From Streptomyces albofaciens JCM 4342 (GTDB lineage: Bacteria > Actinomycetota > Actinomycetes > Streptomycetales > Streptomycetaceae), in the NCBI RefSeq assembly GCF_008634025.1, contig NZ_PDCM01000001.1, positions 986,501 to 1,050,500 of the forward strand: a stretch of DNA of 64,000 nucleotides, given 5' to 3'. Shown here in pieces: positions 24,471 through 33,214 of this stretch. Each line of letters starts with the position of its first letter. Positions within the stretch are counted from its first letter, which is position 1. The position numbers and the translations under genes are program-made. Below the pieces are notes generated by a model. The model saw only the letters and a list, made by a program, of their open reading frames with translations, was not told the DNA's origin and made no database searches.

Positions 24471-24519
24471 GGGGAGCCCAAGACTGAGGTTTCGACGGTC
24501 GAACTCGGGAGGCGGCGGC

Positions 24520-26046
24520 ATGGCCGAGCGCGAACACGAGCACGTACGGGTGGCGGTGATCGGATCGGGGTTCGGGGGTCTGGGGGCGGCCGTACGGCTG
24601 CGGCGCCAGGGGATCACCGACTTCGTGGTCCTGGAACGGGCCGGATCGGTGGGCGGCACCTGGCGCGACAACAGCTATCCCGGATGCGCGTGCGACGTGC
24701 CCTCGCACCTGTACTCGTTCTCCTTCGCGCCCAACCCCGAGTGGCCGCGCAACTTCTCCGGGCAGCCGCACATCCGCGCCTACCTGGAGCGGGTCACCGA
24801 CACCTTCGGGCTGCGCCCGCACATCCGCTTCGACTCGGAGGTGCTCAGCCTGCGGTGGAACGGGGAGGAACTGTACTGGGAGGTGGAGACCGCCGGCGGC
24901 GTGCTGACCGCCGATGTGGTGGTGTCGGCCACCGGGCCGCTGTCCGACCCCAAGGTGCCGGACGTTCCGGGGCTGGACTCCTTTCCGGGCAAGGTGTTCC
25001 ACTCGGCGCGCTGGGACCATGACTACGACCTGCGCGGCAAGCGCGTGGCGATGATCGGTACGGGCGCCTCGGCGATCCAGATCGTGCCGTCCATACAGCC
25101 GACGGTCGACCGGCTCACCCTCTTCCAACGCACCCCGCCCTGGGTGCTGCCGCGCGCCGACCGCAGGATCAGCGGCCTGGAGCGCTGGCTGCACGCCAAG
25201 GTCCCGGCGACCCGGGCCGCGCGCCGCGGACTGCTCTGGGGCATCAGGGAGCTGCAGGTCAGCGCCTTCACCAAGCGGCCGAACGAGCTGGGCCTGATCG
25301 AGGGCCTGGCCAAGGGGCACATGAAGCGGGCCGTGAAGGACCCGGCGCTGCGGGCGAAGCTGACGCCCGACTACCGGATCGGGTGCAAGCGCATTCTGCT
25401 GTCCAACACGTACTACCCGGCGCTGACCCGGCCGAATGTGGACGTGGTGGCGAGCGGGCTGAAGGAAGTGCGGGGGAACGTGCTGGTCGCCTCGGACGGT
25501 ACGGAGACCGAGGCCGACGCGATCGTCTTCGGTACGGGCTTCCACGTGACGGACATGCCGATCGCGCACCGCGTCACCGGCGCCAACGGCACCACGCTCG
25601 CCGAGGAGTGGAAGGACGGCATGGAGGCGCTGCGCGGCACGACCGCGGCCGGCTTCCCCAACTTCCTCACCATCATCGGGCCCAACACGGGGCTGGGGAA
25701 CAGCTCGATGATCCTGATGATCGAGTCCCAGCTGAACTATCTCGTGGACTTCATGCGGCAGCTCGACGTACTGGGCGGGAAGATCGCGCTGAACGCCCGG
25801 CCGTCGGCGGTGCACGCCTGGACACGGGGCGTCCAGAGGCGGATGGAGCGGACGGTGTGGAACACCGGGGGCTGCGACAGCTGGTACCTGGACTCCAACG
25901 GGCGTAACACGACCGTCTGGCCCGGCACGACGGCCGAGTTCCGGAAGGTGACACGGCAGGTGGACCTCGCGGAGTACGAGGTGCTGCGCGTCCCGGCGGC
26001 CCGCAGGGGCGAGCGGGCCGGGCAGACCGTGAAGGCGGTGGCGTGA
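24520..26046 (+). CDS. Baeyer-Villiger-type flavin monooxygenase
   Basis: ATG 24520 stands seven bases after GGGAGG and gives 508 residues. The FAD-binding GSGFGG is at residues 15-20, and the second Rossmann motif is IGTGASAIQ. The Baeyer-Villiger fingerprint FxGxxxHxxxW is exact (FPGKVFHSARW, residues 155-165). The enzyme inserts oxygen next to a carbonyl using NADPH and O2. It heads a three-gene operon with an alpha/beta hydrolase and an SDR. That order recalls Rv3083 (mymA), lipR and Rv3085 in Mycobacterium tuberculosis. A linked path of alcohol oxidation, ester formation and ester cleavage is inferred. Confidence 0.93.
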   Translation: MAEREHEHVRVAVIGSGFGGLGAAVRLRRQGITDFVVLERAGSVGGTWRDNSYPGCACDVPSHLYSFSFAPNPEWPRNFSGQPHIRAYLERVTDTFGLRPHIRFDSEVLSLRWNGEELYWEVETAGGVLTADVVVSATGPLSDPKVPDVPGLDSFPGKVFHSARWDHDYDLRGKRVAMIGTGASAIQIVPSIQPTVDRLTLFQRTPPWVLPRADRRISGLERWLHAKVPATRAARRGLLWGIRELQVSAFTKRPNELGLIEGLAKGHMKRAVKDPALRAKLTPDYRIGCKRILLSNTYYPALTRPNVDVVASGLKEVRGNVLVASDGTETEADAIVFGTGFHVTDMPIAHRVTGANGTTLAEEWKDGMEALRGTTAAGFPNFLTIIGPNTGLGNSSMILMIESQLNYLVDFMRQLDVLGGKIALNARPSAVHAWTRGVQRRMERTVWNTGGCDSWYLDSNGRNTTVWPGTTAEFRKVTRQVDLAEYEVLRVPAARRGERAGQTVKAVA

Positions 26047-27014
26047 TGGCGGCGGCACACATGACCACAGCCTCCATGGCCGGCGGGCGGTACGCGCCGC
26101 CCCGGCCGCGCCGCGAGCTGACCGCGACCTCCGCCGACGGCTCCCGGCTGCACGTGGAGATCCACGGTACGGACGGGCCCGGCGCACCCGCCGTCGTCCT
26201 CTCGCACGGCTGGACCTGCTCGACCGCCTTCTGGGCCCCGGTCGTACGGGACCTGGCCGCCGACCACAAGGTCATCGTCTACGACCAGCGGGGACACGGC
26301 CGTACCCCGGCGGTCGGCCCCCGCGGCTACACCACCACCGCGCTCGCCGACGACCTGGTGGCCGTGCTCGGCGCCGCGCTGGAGCCGGGGGAGCGGGCCG
26401 TGCTGGCCGGGCACTCCATGGGCGGGATGACGATGATGGCGTCCGCCGAGCGCCCGGAGTTCCGGGAGCGGGCCGCCGCGGTGCTGCTGTGCAGCACCGG
26501 ATGCGCGAATCTGAGCGCGGAGTGCCTGGTCATCCCGTTGCGCTCGCCGGGCGGGCGGCGCCTCGCGCATCAGGTCGTCCTCGGGTCGCGGGCGCCGCTC
26601 GGGCCGGTCACCGCGCTCGCCAAACGGATCCTGAAGTACGCCACGATGGGCCCGGCCGCGACCCCCGAGCAGGTCGAGGTGTGCGCGCGGATCGTGCACG
26701 CCTGCCCGGCGGGCGTCCGGTCGCGGTGGGGCAAGGTGCTGGCCGGGCTCGAACTGACCGGTGGCGCGGCGCGGCTGGACGTGCCGACCGCCGTTGTCGC
26801 GGGCACCGCCGACCGGCTCACCCCGATCGTGCAGTCCCGCCGGCTGGCCTCCGTACTGCCGCGGTTCCTGGGGCTGACCGAGCTGCCGGGCACCGGGCAC
26901 ATGACGCCCATCGAGGAGCCGGACGCGGTCATCGGCCGCATCCGGGAGCTGGTGAGGGATCACCTCCAGGACAACGGGACGACGACCGACGTGGCGAAGG
27001 AGCAGAGCGCATGA
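26046..27014 (+). CDS. Alpha/beta hydrolase (LipR-like esterase)
   Basis: ATG 26046 shares its A with the monooxygenase TGA (a GTG three bases earlier is also possible) and gives 322 residues. The fold elements are SHGWTCSTAFW, YDQRGHGRT, the nucleophile elbow GHSMGG, GTADRLTP with the acid, and GTGHMTPIEEP with the catalytic His. It could cleave the ester made by the monooxygenase. Its stop overlaps the start of the SDR gene. Confidence 0.93.
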   Translation: MAAAHMTTASMAGGRYAPPRPRRELTATSADGSRLHVEIHGTDGPGAPAVVLSHGWTCSTAFWAPVVRDLAADHKVIVYDQRGHGRTPAVGPRGYTTTALADDLVAVLGAALEPGERAVLAGHSMGGMTMMASAERPEFRERAAAVLLCSTGCANLSAECLVIPLRSPGGRRLAHQVVLGSRAPLGPVTALAKRILKYATMGPAATPEQVEVCARIVHACPAGVRSRWGKVLAGLELTGGAARLDVPTAVVAGTADRLTPIVQSRRLASVLPRFLGLTELPGTGHMTPIEEPDAVIGRIRELVRDHLQDNGTTTDVAKEQSA

Positions 27015-27892
27015 GCGCACGCAGGAGCCTGGAGGGGCAGGTCGCCGTGGTCACCGGCGCGGCGCGCGGGGTCGGCGAACTCCTCGCCCGCAAACTGTCC
27101 GCGCGCGGCGCCACGCTCGCGCTGGTCGGCCTGGAGCCGGAGGAACTGGCGCGGGTGGCCGCCTCGTTGCACGGCGAGGCCGCGCACTGGCACGCCGATG
27201 TGACCGACCACGAGGCGATGGCCGAGGTGGCGCGCGAGGTCAAGGCGCGCTTCGGCAAGGTGGACATCGTGGTCGCCAACGCCGGGGTGGCCTCCGGCGG
27301 CCCGTTCGTCGACTCCGACCCGGTGTCCTGGCGGCGGGTCATCGAGGTGAACCTGATCGGCGGCGCCGTCACGGGGCGGGCGTTCCTGCCGGTCCTGACG
27401 GAGTCGCGCGGCTACTTCCTCCAGATAGCGTCGCTCGCCGCCATCACCCCGGCGCCGATGATGACCGCGTACTGCGCCTCCAAGTCAGGTGTCGAGGCGT
27501 TCGCGCACAGCCTGCGCGCCGAGGTCGGGTACAAGGGCGTACGGGTCGGTGTCGGCTATCTGAGCTGGACCGACACGGACATGGTGCGCGGCGCGGACGC
27601 GGACGACGTGATGCGCGAGCTGCGGCAGCGGCTGCCCTGGCCGTCGAACAAGACGTACCCGCCGGGCCCGGCCGTGGACCGGATCGTGGCGGGCATCGAG
27701 CGCCGCTCCTCGCATGTGTACGGGCAGTGGTGGCTGCGCGGGATGCAGTCGGTGCGCGGCTACCTGCCGTCCGTCATCGGCACCGTGGGGCAGCGCGAGA
27801 TGCGCCGGTTCGGCAGCCGGCTCGACGGGCTGCGGGTGGGGCTGGTCGGTGCGGGCGGGGAGGCGGACGAGAAGGCCCGGGCGAACCGCTGA
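27011..27892 (+). CDS. Short-chain dehydrogenase/reductase
   Basis: The 293-residue protein overlaps the hydrolase by ATGA. The NAD(P) motif is TGAARGVGE, NAG is present (VANAGVASGG), the catalytic Ser is in IASLAA and YxxxK is YCASK. An extended C-terminal segment (VDRIVAGIERRSSHVYGQWW onwards) resembles the SadH-type SDRs of mymA-like operons. It probably oxidises an alcohol to the carbonyl used by the monooxygenase, which is inference from order. Confidence 0.93.
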   Translation: MSARRSLEGQVAVVTGAARGVGELLARKLSARGATLALVGLEPEELARVAASLHGEAAHWHADVTDHEAMAEVAREVKARFGKVDIVVANAGVASGGPFVDSDPVSWRRVIEVNLIGGAVTGRAFLPVLTESRGYFLQIASLAAITPAPMMTAYCASKSGVEAFAHSLRAEVGYKGVRVGVGYLSWTDTDMVRGADADDVMRELRQRLPWPSNKTYPPGPAVDRIVAGIERRSSHVYGQWWLRGMQSVRGYLPSVIGTVGQREMRRFGSRLDGLRVGLVGAGGEADEKARANR

Positions 27893-28023
27893 GGCCGGGG
27901 CGCGGTGCTGCGTATCGCCGCATTCGTTCCGTAACGTCGTGAACTGATCGAAATGCGTGCGGTGTCCCTGCGTGCGAGGCTGGTCGGGGCCCACCCCCGA
28001 GCACCCCTCCAGGAGTGAACAGC

Positions 28024-28218
28024 ATGGGCATCAAGGATCAGTTCGAGGACAAGAAGCGGCAGCTTCAGGAGAAGGCGCAGCAGCGCGGCCGGCAGGGCCG
28101 GGACGAGGCGAGCGGGCGCGCCCAGCAGGCCCGTGAGCAGGCCCGCGACCGCGAGGAGCAGGCCCGCCAGCAGGTCGCGGACGCCGAGCAGGACGCCCGG
28201 GACACGTTCAAGGGCTGA
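28024..28218 (+). CDS. Small charged coiled-coil protein
   Basis: ATG 28024 follows AGGAG. The 64 residues are almost wholly Gln, Glu, Arg, Lys, Ala and Asp and form one predicted helix (QLQEKAQQRGRQGRDEASGR). It resembles CsbD-like or LEA-like stress peptides in composition, but I cannot assign a family. A strong terminator follows, so it is a single-gene unit. Confidence 0.75.
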   Translation: MGIKDQFEDKKRQLQEKAQQRGRQGRDEASGRAQQAREQARDREEQARQQVADAEQDARDTFKG

Positions 28219-28245
28219 CGCGCGTACCGCACACTGCGCGCGTCC

Positions 28246-28281
28246 TGAGGGGTGCACCCGTCTCGTCGGGTGCACCCCTCA
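28246..28281. terminator. Strong hairpin between convergent genes
   Basis: A 15-bp perfect stem (28246-28260 with 28267-28281) with a six-base loop lies between the coiled-coil gene and the convergent L,D-transpeptidase-like gene and should stop both transcripts. Confidence 0.85.
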
Positions 28282-28299
28282 ACCTACGTGCGGGTACGG

Positions 28300-28899
28300 C
28301 TACTTGACGACCTTGAGCGTCGTCGGCCACCCGTACCGCTCCGCCGCCGCGAACAGGTGCTTCACGTCCGCCGGTGCCAGCTTGACGCAGCCCAGCGAGT
28401 GGTAGTCGCTCTCGCCGTCCCAGCGGTACGGGCTGTCGCGGCCCGGCACCGCGATGCCCTGGGTGCCGTCCGAGCGCATCTCGCTGTGCAGGAACAGCGC
28501 GGTGCGCCGGGTCCGGCCGTCCCGGCACGTCTTGTCCGCGAGCCGGATCGCGTACCCGTTGATGCCGTCGCGCCCGCCCTTCTTGCGCGTGGTGTGCCCG
28601 AGGACCCGGTACGTGCCGTCCGGCAGCCAGCCCTTGCTCCGCGCACACTCGTCACGGCCCGCCGTACCGCCCTGGCCGGAACCGGCGCGGTAGCCGGCCA
28701 GCACCTTGCCCGTGCCGGACTGTATGAGGCGGACCCGCGAATCGGCCGGGTCGCGTTGATTCTTGTCGAAGAGGAGGTGGGTGCCGCCGCCTCGGACCGA
28801 GGGGGCGGTGGGTTCGGTGGCGTGGGCGGGTGCCGTGGTGAGCCCGGCCGTCAACGCCGCGGTGGCGGCCAGTGACGCTGTGCATATGCGCGTGCCCAT
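28300..28899 (-). CDS. Secreted L,D-transpeptidase-like (YkuD-type) protein
   Basis: The 199-residue protein has a signal peptide of about 27 residues (ending AHA). Later motifs fit a divergent YkuD domain: a catalytic His in LFLHSEM, and Ser-Leu-Gly-Cys in HSLGCVKL, where typical members have S(H/x)GC(I/V)R. Lys replaces the usual Arg after the catalytic Cys. If active it would make 3-3 peptidoglycan crosslinks outside the membrane. It lies 31 bp from the tricorn gene stop on the same strand. Confidence 0.8.
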   Translation of the reverse strand: MGTRICTASLAATAALTAGLTTAPAHATEPTAPSVRGGGTHLLFDKNQRDPADSRVRLIQSGTGKVLAGYRAGSGQGGTAGRDECARSKGWLPDGTYRVLGHTTRKKGGRDGINGYAIRLADKTCRDGRTRRTALFLHSEMRSDGTQGIAVPGRDSPYRWDGESDYHSLGCVKLAPADVKHLFAAAERYGWPTTLKVVK

Positions 28900-28930
28900 G
28901 CGGGGACTCCTGTCGGTGTGCGGTCTGCCC

Positions 28931-31900
28931 TCAGCCGCTCCGCGGCGGCAGTTCGGGCCGCCGCCGGTCCGGTACGTCGGACAGGTCCGGCGGTTCCGTG
29001 GCGGGGTGGCGTTCCAGCAGGTCGAGTGCGGTACGGACGGCGACGCCCAGCTGCGGGTGGCGGCCCTCGGCCCAGTCCAGCGGCGAGCGGGGCGCCTCGA
29101 TGTCCGGCTCGACGCCGTGGTTCTCCACGCCCCAGCCGTACGCGTCGAACCACGCGGCGTTCATCGGCACCGTGATGTACGTACCGTCGCCGAGCCGGTG
29201 CCGGCCGGTCATCCCGACCACGCCGCCCCAGGTGCGCAGGCCCACGACCGGGCCGATGCCCTGGAGCTTGAACGCCGCGGTGATCATGTCGCCGTCGGAG
29301 GAGGTCATCTCGTCGGCGACCGCGACGACCGGGCCGCGCGGCGCGTTGCTGGCGTAGCTGACGGGCTGGGCGTCGCGGGTGAGGTCCCAGCCGACGATGG
29401 TGCGGGTCAGCTTCTCCACGACCAGCTCGGAGATGTTGCCGCCGGCGTTGCCCCGCACGTCCACGATCAGCGCGGGCCGGGAGACCTCCATGCGCAGATC
29501 GCGGTTGAACTGCGCCCAGCCGGAGCCGCCCATGTCCGGGATGTGGAGGTAGCCGCACTTGCCGTCGCTCAGCTCCCGTACCACCGCGCGGCGCTTGGCC
29601 ACCCAGTCCTGGTAGCGCAGCGGCCGTTCGTCGATCAGCGGGACCACGGCGACCCGCCGTGAGGGACCGCCGCCCTCCGGCGCGAAGGTCAGCTCCACGG
29701 TGGTGCCCCCGGCCGCGGACAGCAGCGGGTACGGACCGGCCACCGGGTCGACCCGGCGGCCGTCCACGTGGGTGAGCGCGGCGCCCTCGCGGATGCCCGT
29801 ACCGGCCAGCGGCGAGCGGGCCCGGGAGTCGGAGGAGTCGCCGGGCAGGATGCGGCTCACCACCCAGTAGCCGTCCTTGAGCACGAAGTTGGCGCCGAGC
29901 AGGCCGATCGCGCGCTGGTAGTGCGGCGGGCCCTCGTTGCGCTTGCCGGGCGTCACGTACGCGTGCGAGGTGCCCAGCTCGCCCAGCACCTCGCGCAGCA
30001 GGTCGGCGAACTCGTCGGGGGAGGCGACCCGTTCGACCAGCGGCCGGTACTGGTCGAGGACCCCGTCCCAGTCCACGCCGGACAGCCCGGGGTCCCAGAA
30101 GTACGCGCGGATGATCCGGCCCGCCTCGTCGTACGCCTGGCGCCACTCGGCGGGCGGGTCCACGTCGTGCAGGATGCGCCGCGGGTCCAGGTGGACCGTC
30201 GAATCGGCGTCCGGCGGCTCGGTCGCGGGCACCGCCCGCAGGTCGCCCTCGTCGTTGACGACCAGCCGGGTGCCGTCGCCGCTGAGCGCGTAGGAGTCGA
30301 TGGCGCCGGTCAGTTCGGTGCGCTTGGCCTTGACCAGGTCGAAGTGCTCCAGGGTGGGCTGGCCGGAGGTGTTGTCGGGGTTGGCGAAGGTTTCGCCGAG
30401 CGCGCCGGAGATCGGCCAGCGCAGCCAGACCAGCCCGCCCCCGGCGACCGGGCGCAGCGCCGAGTACTTGGACGCCGCCACCGGGAACGGCGTCACCCGG
30501 CTCGCCAGGCCCTCCACCTCCACCAGCGCCGTGCCCTCGGCCGTCACCGGCGCCTCCGCCGGGTCCAGGCCGCCCGCCGCGGGCCGCCCGTCGGCGGACA
30601 GCTGGAAGGGGGAGGGCGTCGCGGAGGACAGCGGTACGAGGTAGGGGCGGCAGCCGAGCGGGAAGGACAGGTCGCCGGTGTGCACGTCGTAGACCGGGTC
30701 GAAGCCGCGCCAGGACAGGAACGCCAGATAGCGGCCGTCGCGGGTGAAGACCGGCTGCTCGTCCTCGAAGCGGCCGTTGGTGACGTCCACGACGGTGTCC
30801 GCTCCCTCGCCGTCCCCGGCTCCGTCGGTACCGGTCAGCCGGGCGATCTTGATCTGCCGCAGCGTCCGGCCGATGCCCGGGTGGGACCAGGCCAGCCAGC
30901 CCGAGTCGGGGGAGAAGGCCAGGTCACGGACCGGGCCGTTGACCGACTTGATCAGCTCGGTGACCCGGCCCTCGCCGTCGCCGTCCGCCGAGACGTCGAC
31001 CAGCAGCAGCCGCCCGTCGTGCGCGGCCACCGCCAGCCGCTCCCCGTCCGGCGCGGCCACCAGCTCGTGGACGCGGCCCAGCCGCCCGGCCGCGAGGCGG
31101 TGCGGCGCGCGCGGGATGCCGGCCTTGGGCAGGTCGGCGATCTCGATGGCGTCGTCGCCCTCGGCGTCGGTGATGTAGGCGATGCGGCCGGTGGAGCCGA
31201 GCATCTCGGGCAGCCGGACGCGCACCCCCGGCTCGTCGTGGATGGTGCGGGCCGGGCCGTCGCGGTGGGTGAGCCAGTACAGGCTGCCGCGCACGCCGAC
31301 GGCGCTGGCCCGCCCGGTGGTGTCCACCGCGAGGGAGGTGATGTGCGAACCGGCCGGGATCTGGTACGTACGGCGGCCGGCGCGCGGCCCGCCGAGGCGC
31401 ACCTGGAGGCGGCTCGGCTTGCCGGTCGCGCTCAGGTCGTCGACCAGCCACAGGTCGCCGCCGCACTGGTAGACGATGCGCTGCCCGTCGGTGGACGCGT
31501 GCCGGGCGTAGAAGTCGGCGTGGTCGGTGTGCCGCCGCAGGTCCGTGCTGTCGGGCTTGCAGGAGTAGACGTTGGCGATGCCTTCGTGGTCGGAGAGGAA
31601 CGCGATGCGGTCACCCACGAACATCACCGCGTCCAGGTGCCCGCGCAGGTCCGGCAGCAGCCGGGTGCCGTGCAGCCACATCCGGCCCATCGCGCCGCCG
31701 CGGTAGCGCTTCCAGGAGGCGGGCTCGTGCGGCGGCTTGCCGGTCAGCAGCAGCGTCCGGCGCTCCACCGTGTCGTCGTGGTTGCCGTCCGGGCCGCCGT
31801 CGGCGATGTTCCCGTACGGATGGCCGTCGCCCTCCAGCCGGTGTCCGTCCGCGGCGAAGTCGGCGACCGCGATGTCCGAGACCGGCCCCCAGGGCAGCCG

Positions 31901-32299
31901 GCCGCCGGGGCTGCCGTCCGTCGGGACGCTGTACGCCCAGGAGTAGTACGAGAAGGGCTGGCCGTGCGAGGAGACGGCCAGGATCTGGCCGTCCGGGGTC
32001 CAGCCGCAGACGCGGGCGTCGGTGCTCCCCCAATAGGTGAGGCGGCGGGCCGGGCCGCCCTCCACCGGGGCGAGGTGGATCTCGGGGTCGAGGCTGCGCC
32101 AGGTGGTGAAGGCGATGTGTCTGCCGTCCGGGGAGAACCGCGGGTGACTGACCCGGGTGCGGTCGACCGTCAGCCGCCAGGCCCGGGGCACCGCGCCGCC
32201 GTCGGTGCTCAGCGGTGCCGCCCAGAGGTCGTCCTCGGCGGCGAAGCACAGCATCTCGCCGTGGAGATGCGGGAACCGGAGATACGCGCCGTCACTCAC
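28931..32299 (-). CDS. Tricorn-type protease
   Basis: GTG 32299 (GGGGG upstream) gives 1122 residues, the normal length. The N-terminal half is WD/TolB-like beta-propeller repeats (FSPDGRHIAF and FSPDSGWLAW). A PDZ region and the C1/C2 serine-protease part follow. The tetrad is visible: Ser-His in GTSHAYVT (about residue 779), the nucleophile in SSDGDM (about 999) and Glu in NHGVEPDIE (about 1066). GNAGGN forms the oxyanion region. Tricorn cleaves peptides released by the proteasome, which actinobacteria possess. It is divergent from tetR, with two TetR-type palindromes between. Confidence 0.95.
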   Translation of the reverse strand: MSDGAYLRFPHLHGEMLCFAAEDDLWAAPLSTDGGAVPRAWRLTVDRTRVSHPRFSPDGRHIAFTTWRSLDPEIHLAPVEGGPARRLTYWGSTDARVCGWTPDGQILAVSSHGQPFSYYSWAYSVPTDGSPGGRLPWGPVSDIAVADFAADGHRLEGDGHPYGNIADGGPDGNHDDTVERRTLLLTGKPPHEPASWKRYRGGAMGRMWLHGTRLLPDLRGHLDAVMFVGDRIAFLSDHEGIANVYSCKPDSTDLRRHTDHADFYARHASTDGQRIVYQCGGDLWLVDDLSATGKPSRLQVRLGGPRAGRRTYQIPAGSHITSLAVDTTGRASAVGVRGSLYWLTHRDGPARTIHDEPGVRVRLPEMLGSTGRIAYITDAEGDDAIEIADLPKAGIPRAPHRLAAGRLGRVHELVAAPDGERLAVAAHDGRLLLVDVSADGDGEGRVTELIKSVNGPVRDLAFSPDSGWLAWSHPGIGRTLRQIKIARLTGTDGAGDGEGADTVVDVTNGRFEDEQPVFTRDGRYLAFLSWRGFDPVYDVHTGDLSFPLGCRPYLVPLSSATPSPFQLSADGRPAAGGLDPAEAPVTAEGTALVEVEGLASRVTPFPVAASKYSALRPVAGGGLVWLRWPISGALGETFANPDNTSGQPTLEHFDLVKAKRTELTGAIDSYALSGDGTRLVVNDEGDLRAVPATEPPDADSTVHLDPRRILHDVDPPAEWRQAYDEAGRIIRAYFWDPGLSGVDWDGVLDQYRPLVERVASPDEFADLLREVLGELGTSHAYVTPGKRNEGPPHYQRAIGLLGANFVLKDGYWVVSRILPGDSSDSRARSPLAGTGIREGAALTHVDGRRVDPVAGPYPLLSAAGGTTVELTFAPEGGGPSRRVAVVPLIDERPLRYQDWVAKRRAVVRELSDGKCGYLHIPDMGGSGWAQFNRDLRMEVSRPALIVDVRGNAGGNISELVVEKLTRTIVGWDLTRDAQPVSYASNAPRGPVVAVADEMTSSDGDMITAAFKLQGIGPVVGLRTWGGVVGMTGRHRLGDGTYITVPMNAAWFDAYGWGVENHGVEPDIEAPRSPLDWAEGRHPQLGVAVRTALDLLERHPATEPPDLSDVPDRRRPELPPRSG

Positions 32300-32373
32300 G
32301 CCCCCATGGTTTCGGCGCGGATGGGACGAGGCAACTCGGCCGGGGCCCGTGTTTCCGTGACACAGACCACCAT

Positions 32374-32391
32374 CGAAACGTTTCCGTTTCG
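32374..32391. promoter_or_regulatory. Palindrome in the tricorn/tetR intergenic region (site 1)
   Basis: CGAAAC (32374-32379) and GTTTCG (32386-32391) are inverted around six bases, and GAAACGTTTC within it is a perfect palindrome. It is a candidate TetR operator in the 188-bp divergent promoter region. Confidence 0.65.
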
Positions 32392-32430
32392 CTGGGGGCG
32401 GGGGTACGGTCGAGCCGTACGCCAGCTGTA

Positions 32431-32443
32431 CGAAACCGTTTCG
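32431..32443. promoter_or_regulatory. Palindrome in the tricorn/tetR intergenic region (site 2)
   Basis: CGAAAC-C-GTTTCG repeats the arms of site 1 with a one-base centre, 45 bp upstream of the tetR start. Two copies of the same half-sites support binding by the adjacent TetR protein. Confidence 0.7.
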
Positions 32444-32487
32444 TTCCGCTGAGATCCGCCGAGAAACCCCTGAGGAGGTGTGCCGCG

Positions 32488-33060
32488 ATGGGCCGCAGCC
32501 GGCTGACCCCCGAGCGCGAGGCCGAGCTGTACGCGGCCGTGCTCGACCTGCTCCGCGAGGTCGGTTACGACGCCCTGACCATGGACGCCGTCGCCGCCCG
32601 CACCCGCGCCAGCAAGGCCACCCTCTACCGCCAGTGGCAGGGCAAGCCGGAGCTGGTCGCCAAGGCGCTGGACCACTACAAGCCCGTCCGGATCGCGGAC
32701 ATCGACACCGGCAGCCTGCGCGGCGACCTCCAGGCGATGGTCGCCCGGGACGACGACTGCCGGATGGAACAGGACTCCGCGCTGATCCGGGGCCTGGCAC
32801 GGGCCGCGCACGACAACCCGGACCTCCACCGGGCGCTGCGCGACCTGCTCATCGGGCCCGAGATCAGCGGGCTGGACGGGATGCTGGCGCGCGCCGTGGA
32901 CCGCGGCGAGATCCCCGCGGACCGCCCCGCGCTCGGCTATGTCCCGCACATGCTGATCGGCGCCTTCGTCGCCCGGCAGCTCATCGAGGACCGGCCCGCC
33001 GACCGGGCGTTCCTCGCCGATTACGTCGACGCCGTGGTCCTCCCCGCCCTCGGCGTCTGA
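32488..33060 (+). CDS. TetR-family regulator
   Basis: ATG 32488 stands behind GAGGAGGT and gives 190 residues. The helix-turn-helix (ALTMDAVAARTRASKATLYR) is followed by KPELVAKAL and a C-terminal effector domain of the TetR_C type (RALRDLLIGPEISGLDGMLA). It lies 154 bp upstream of an MMPL pump gene on the same strand and is probably its local repressor, binding the palindromes upstream of itself. Confidence 0.93.
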   Translation: MGRSRLTPEREAELYAAVLDLLREVGYDALTMDAVAARTRASKATLYRQWQGKPELVAKALDHYKPVRIADIDTGSLRGDLQAMVARDDDCRMEQDSALIRGLARAAHDNPDLHRALRDLLIGPEISGLDGMLARAVDRGEIPADRPALGYVPHMLIGAFVARQLIEDRPADRAFLADYVDAVVLPALGV

Positions 33061-33214
33061 CCGGTACCGGCCCGCTCGGGCCGGGTCCCGTCCCCACCCC
33101 CACGCCCCACTCCCCATCCCCCACAACGGCAGCACTCGACGCGCCGCTCTCGTCGTCGGGCCGGCTCCACACGCCCTTGTACGTCCTTGATCCCCGACGG
33201 GAGCGCCCCTTCTC

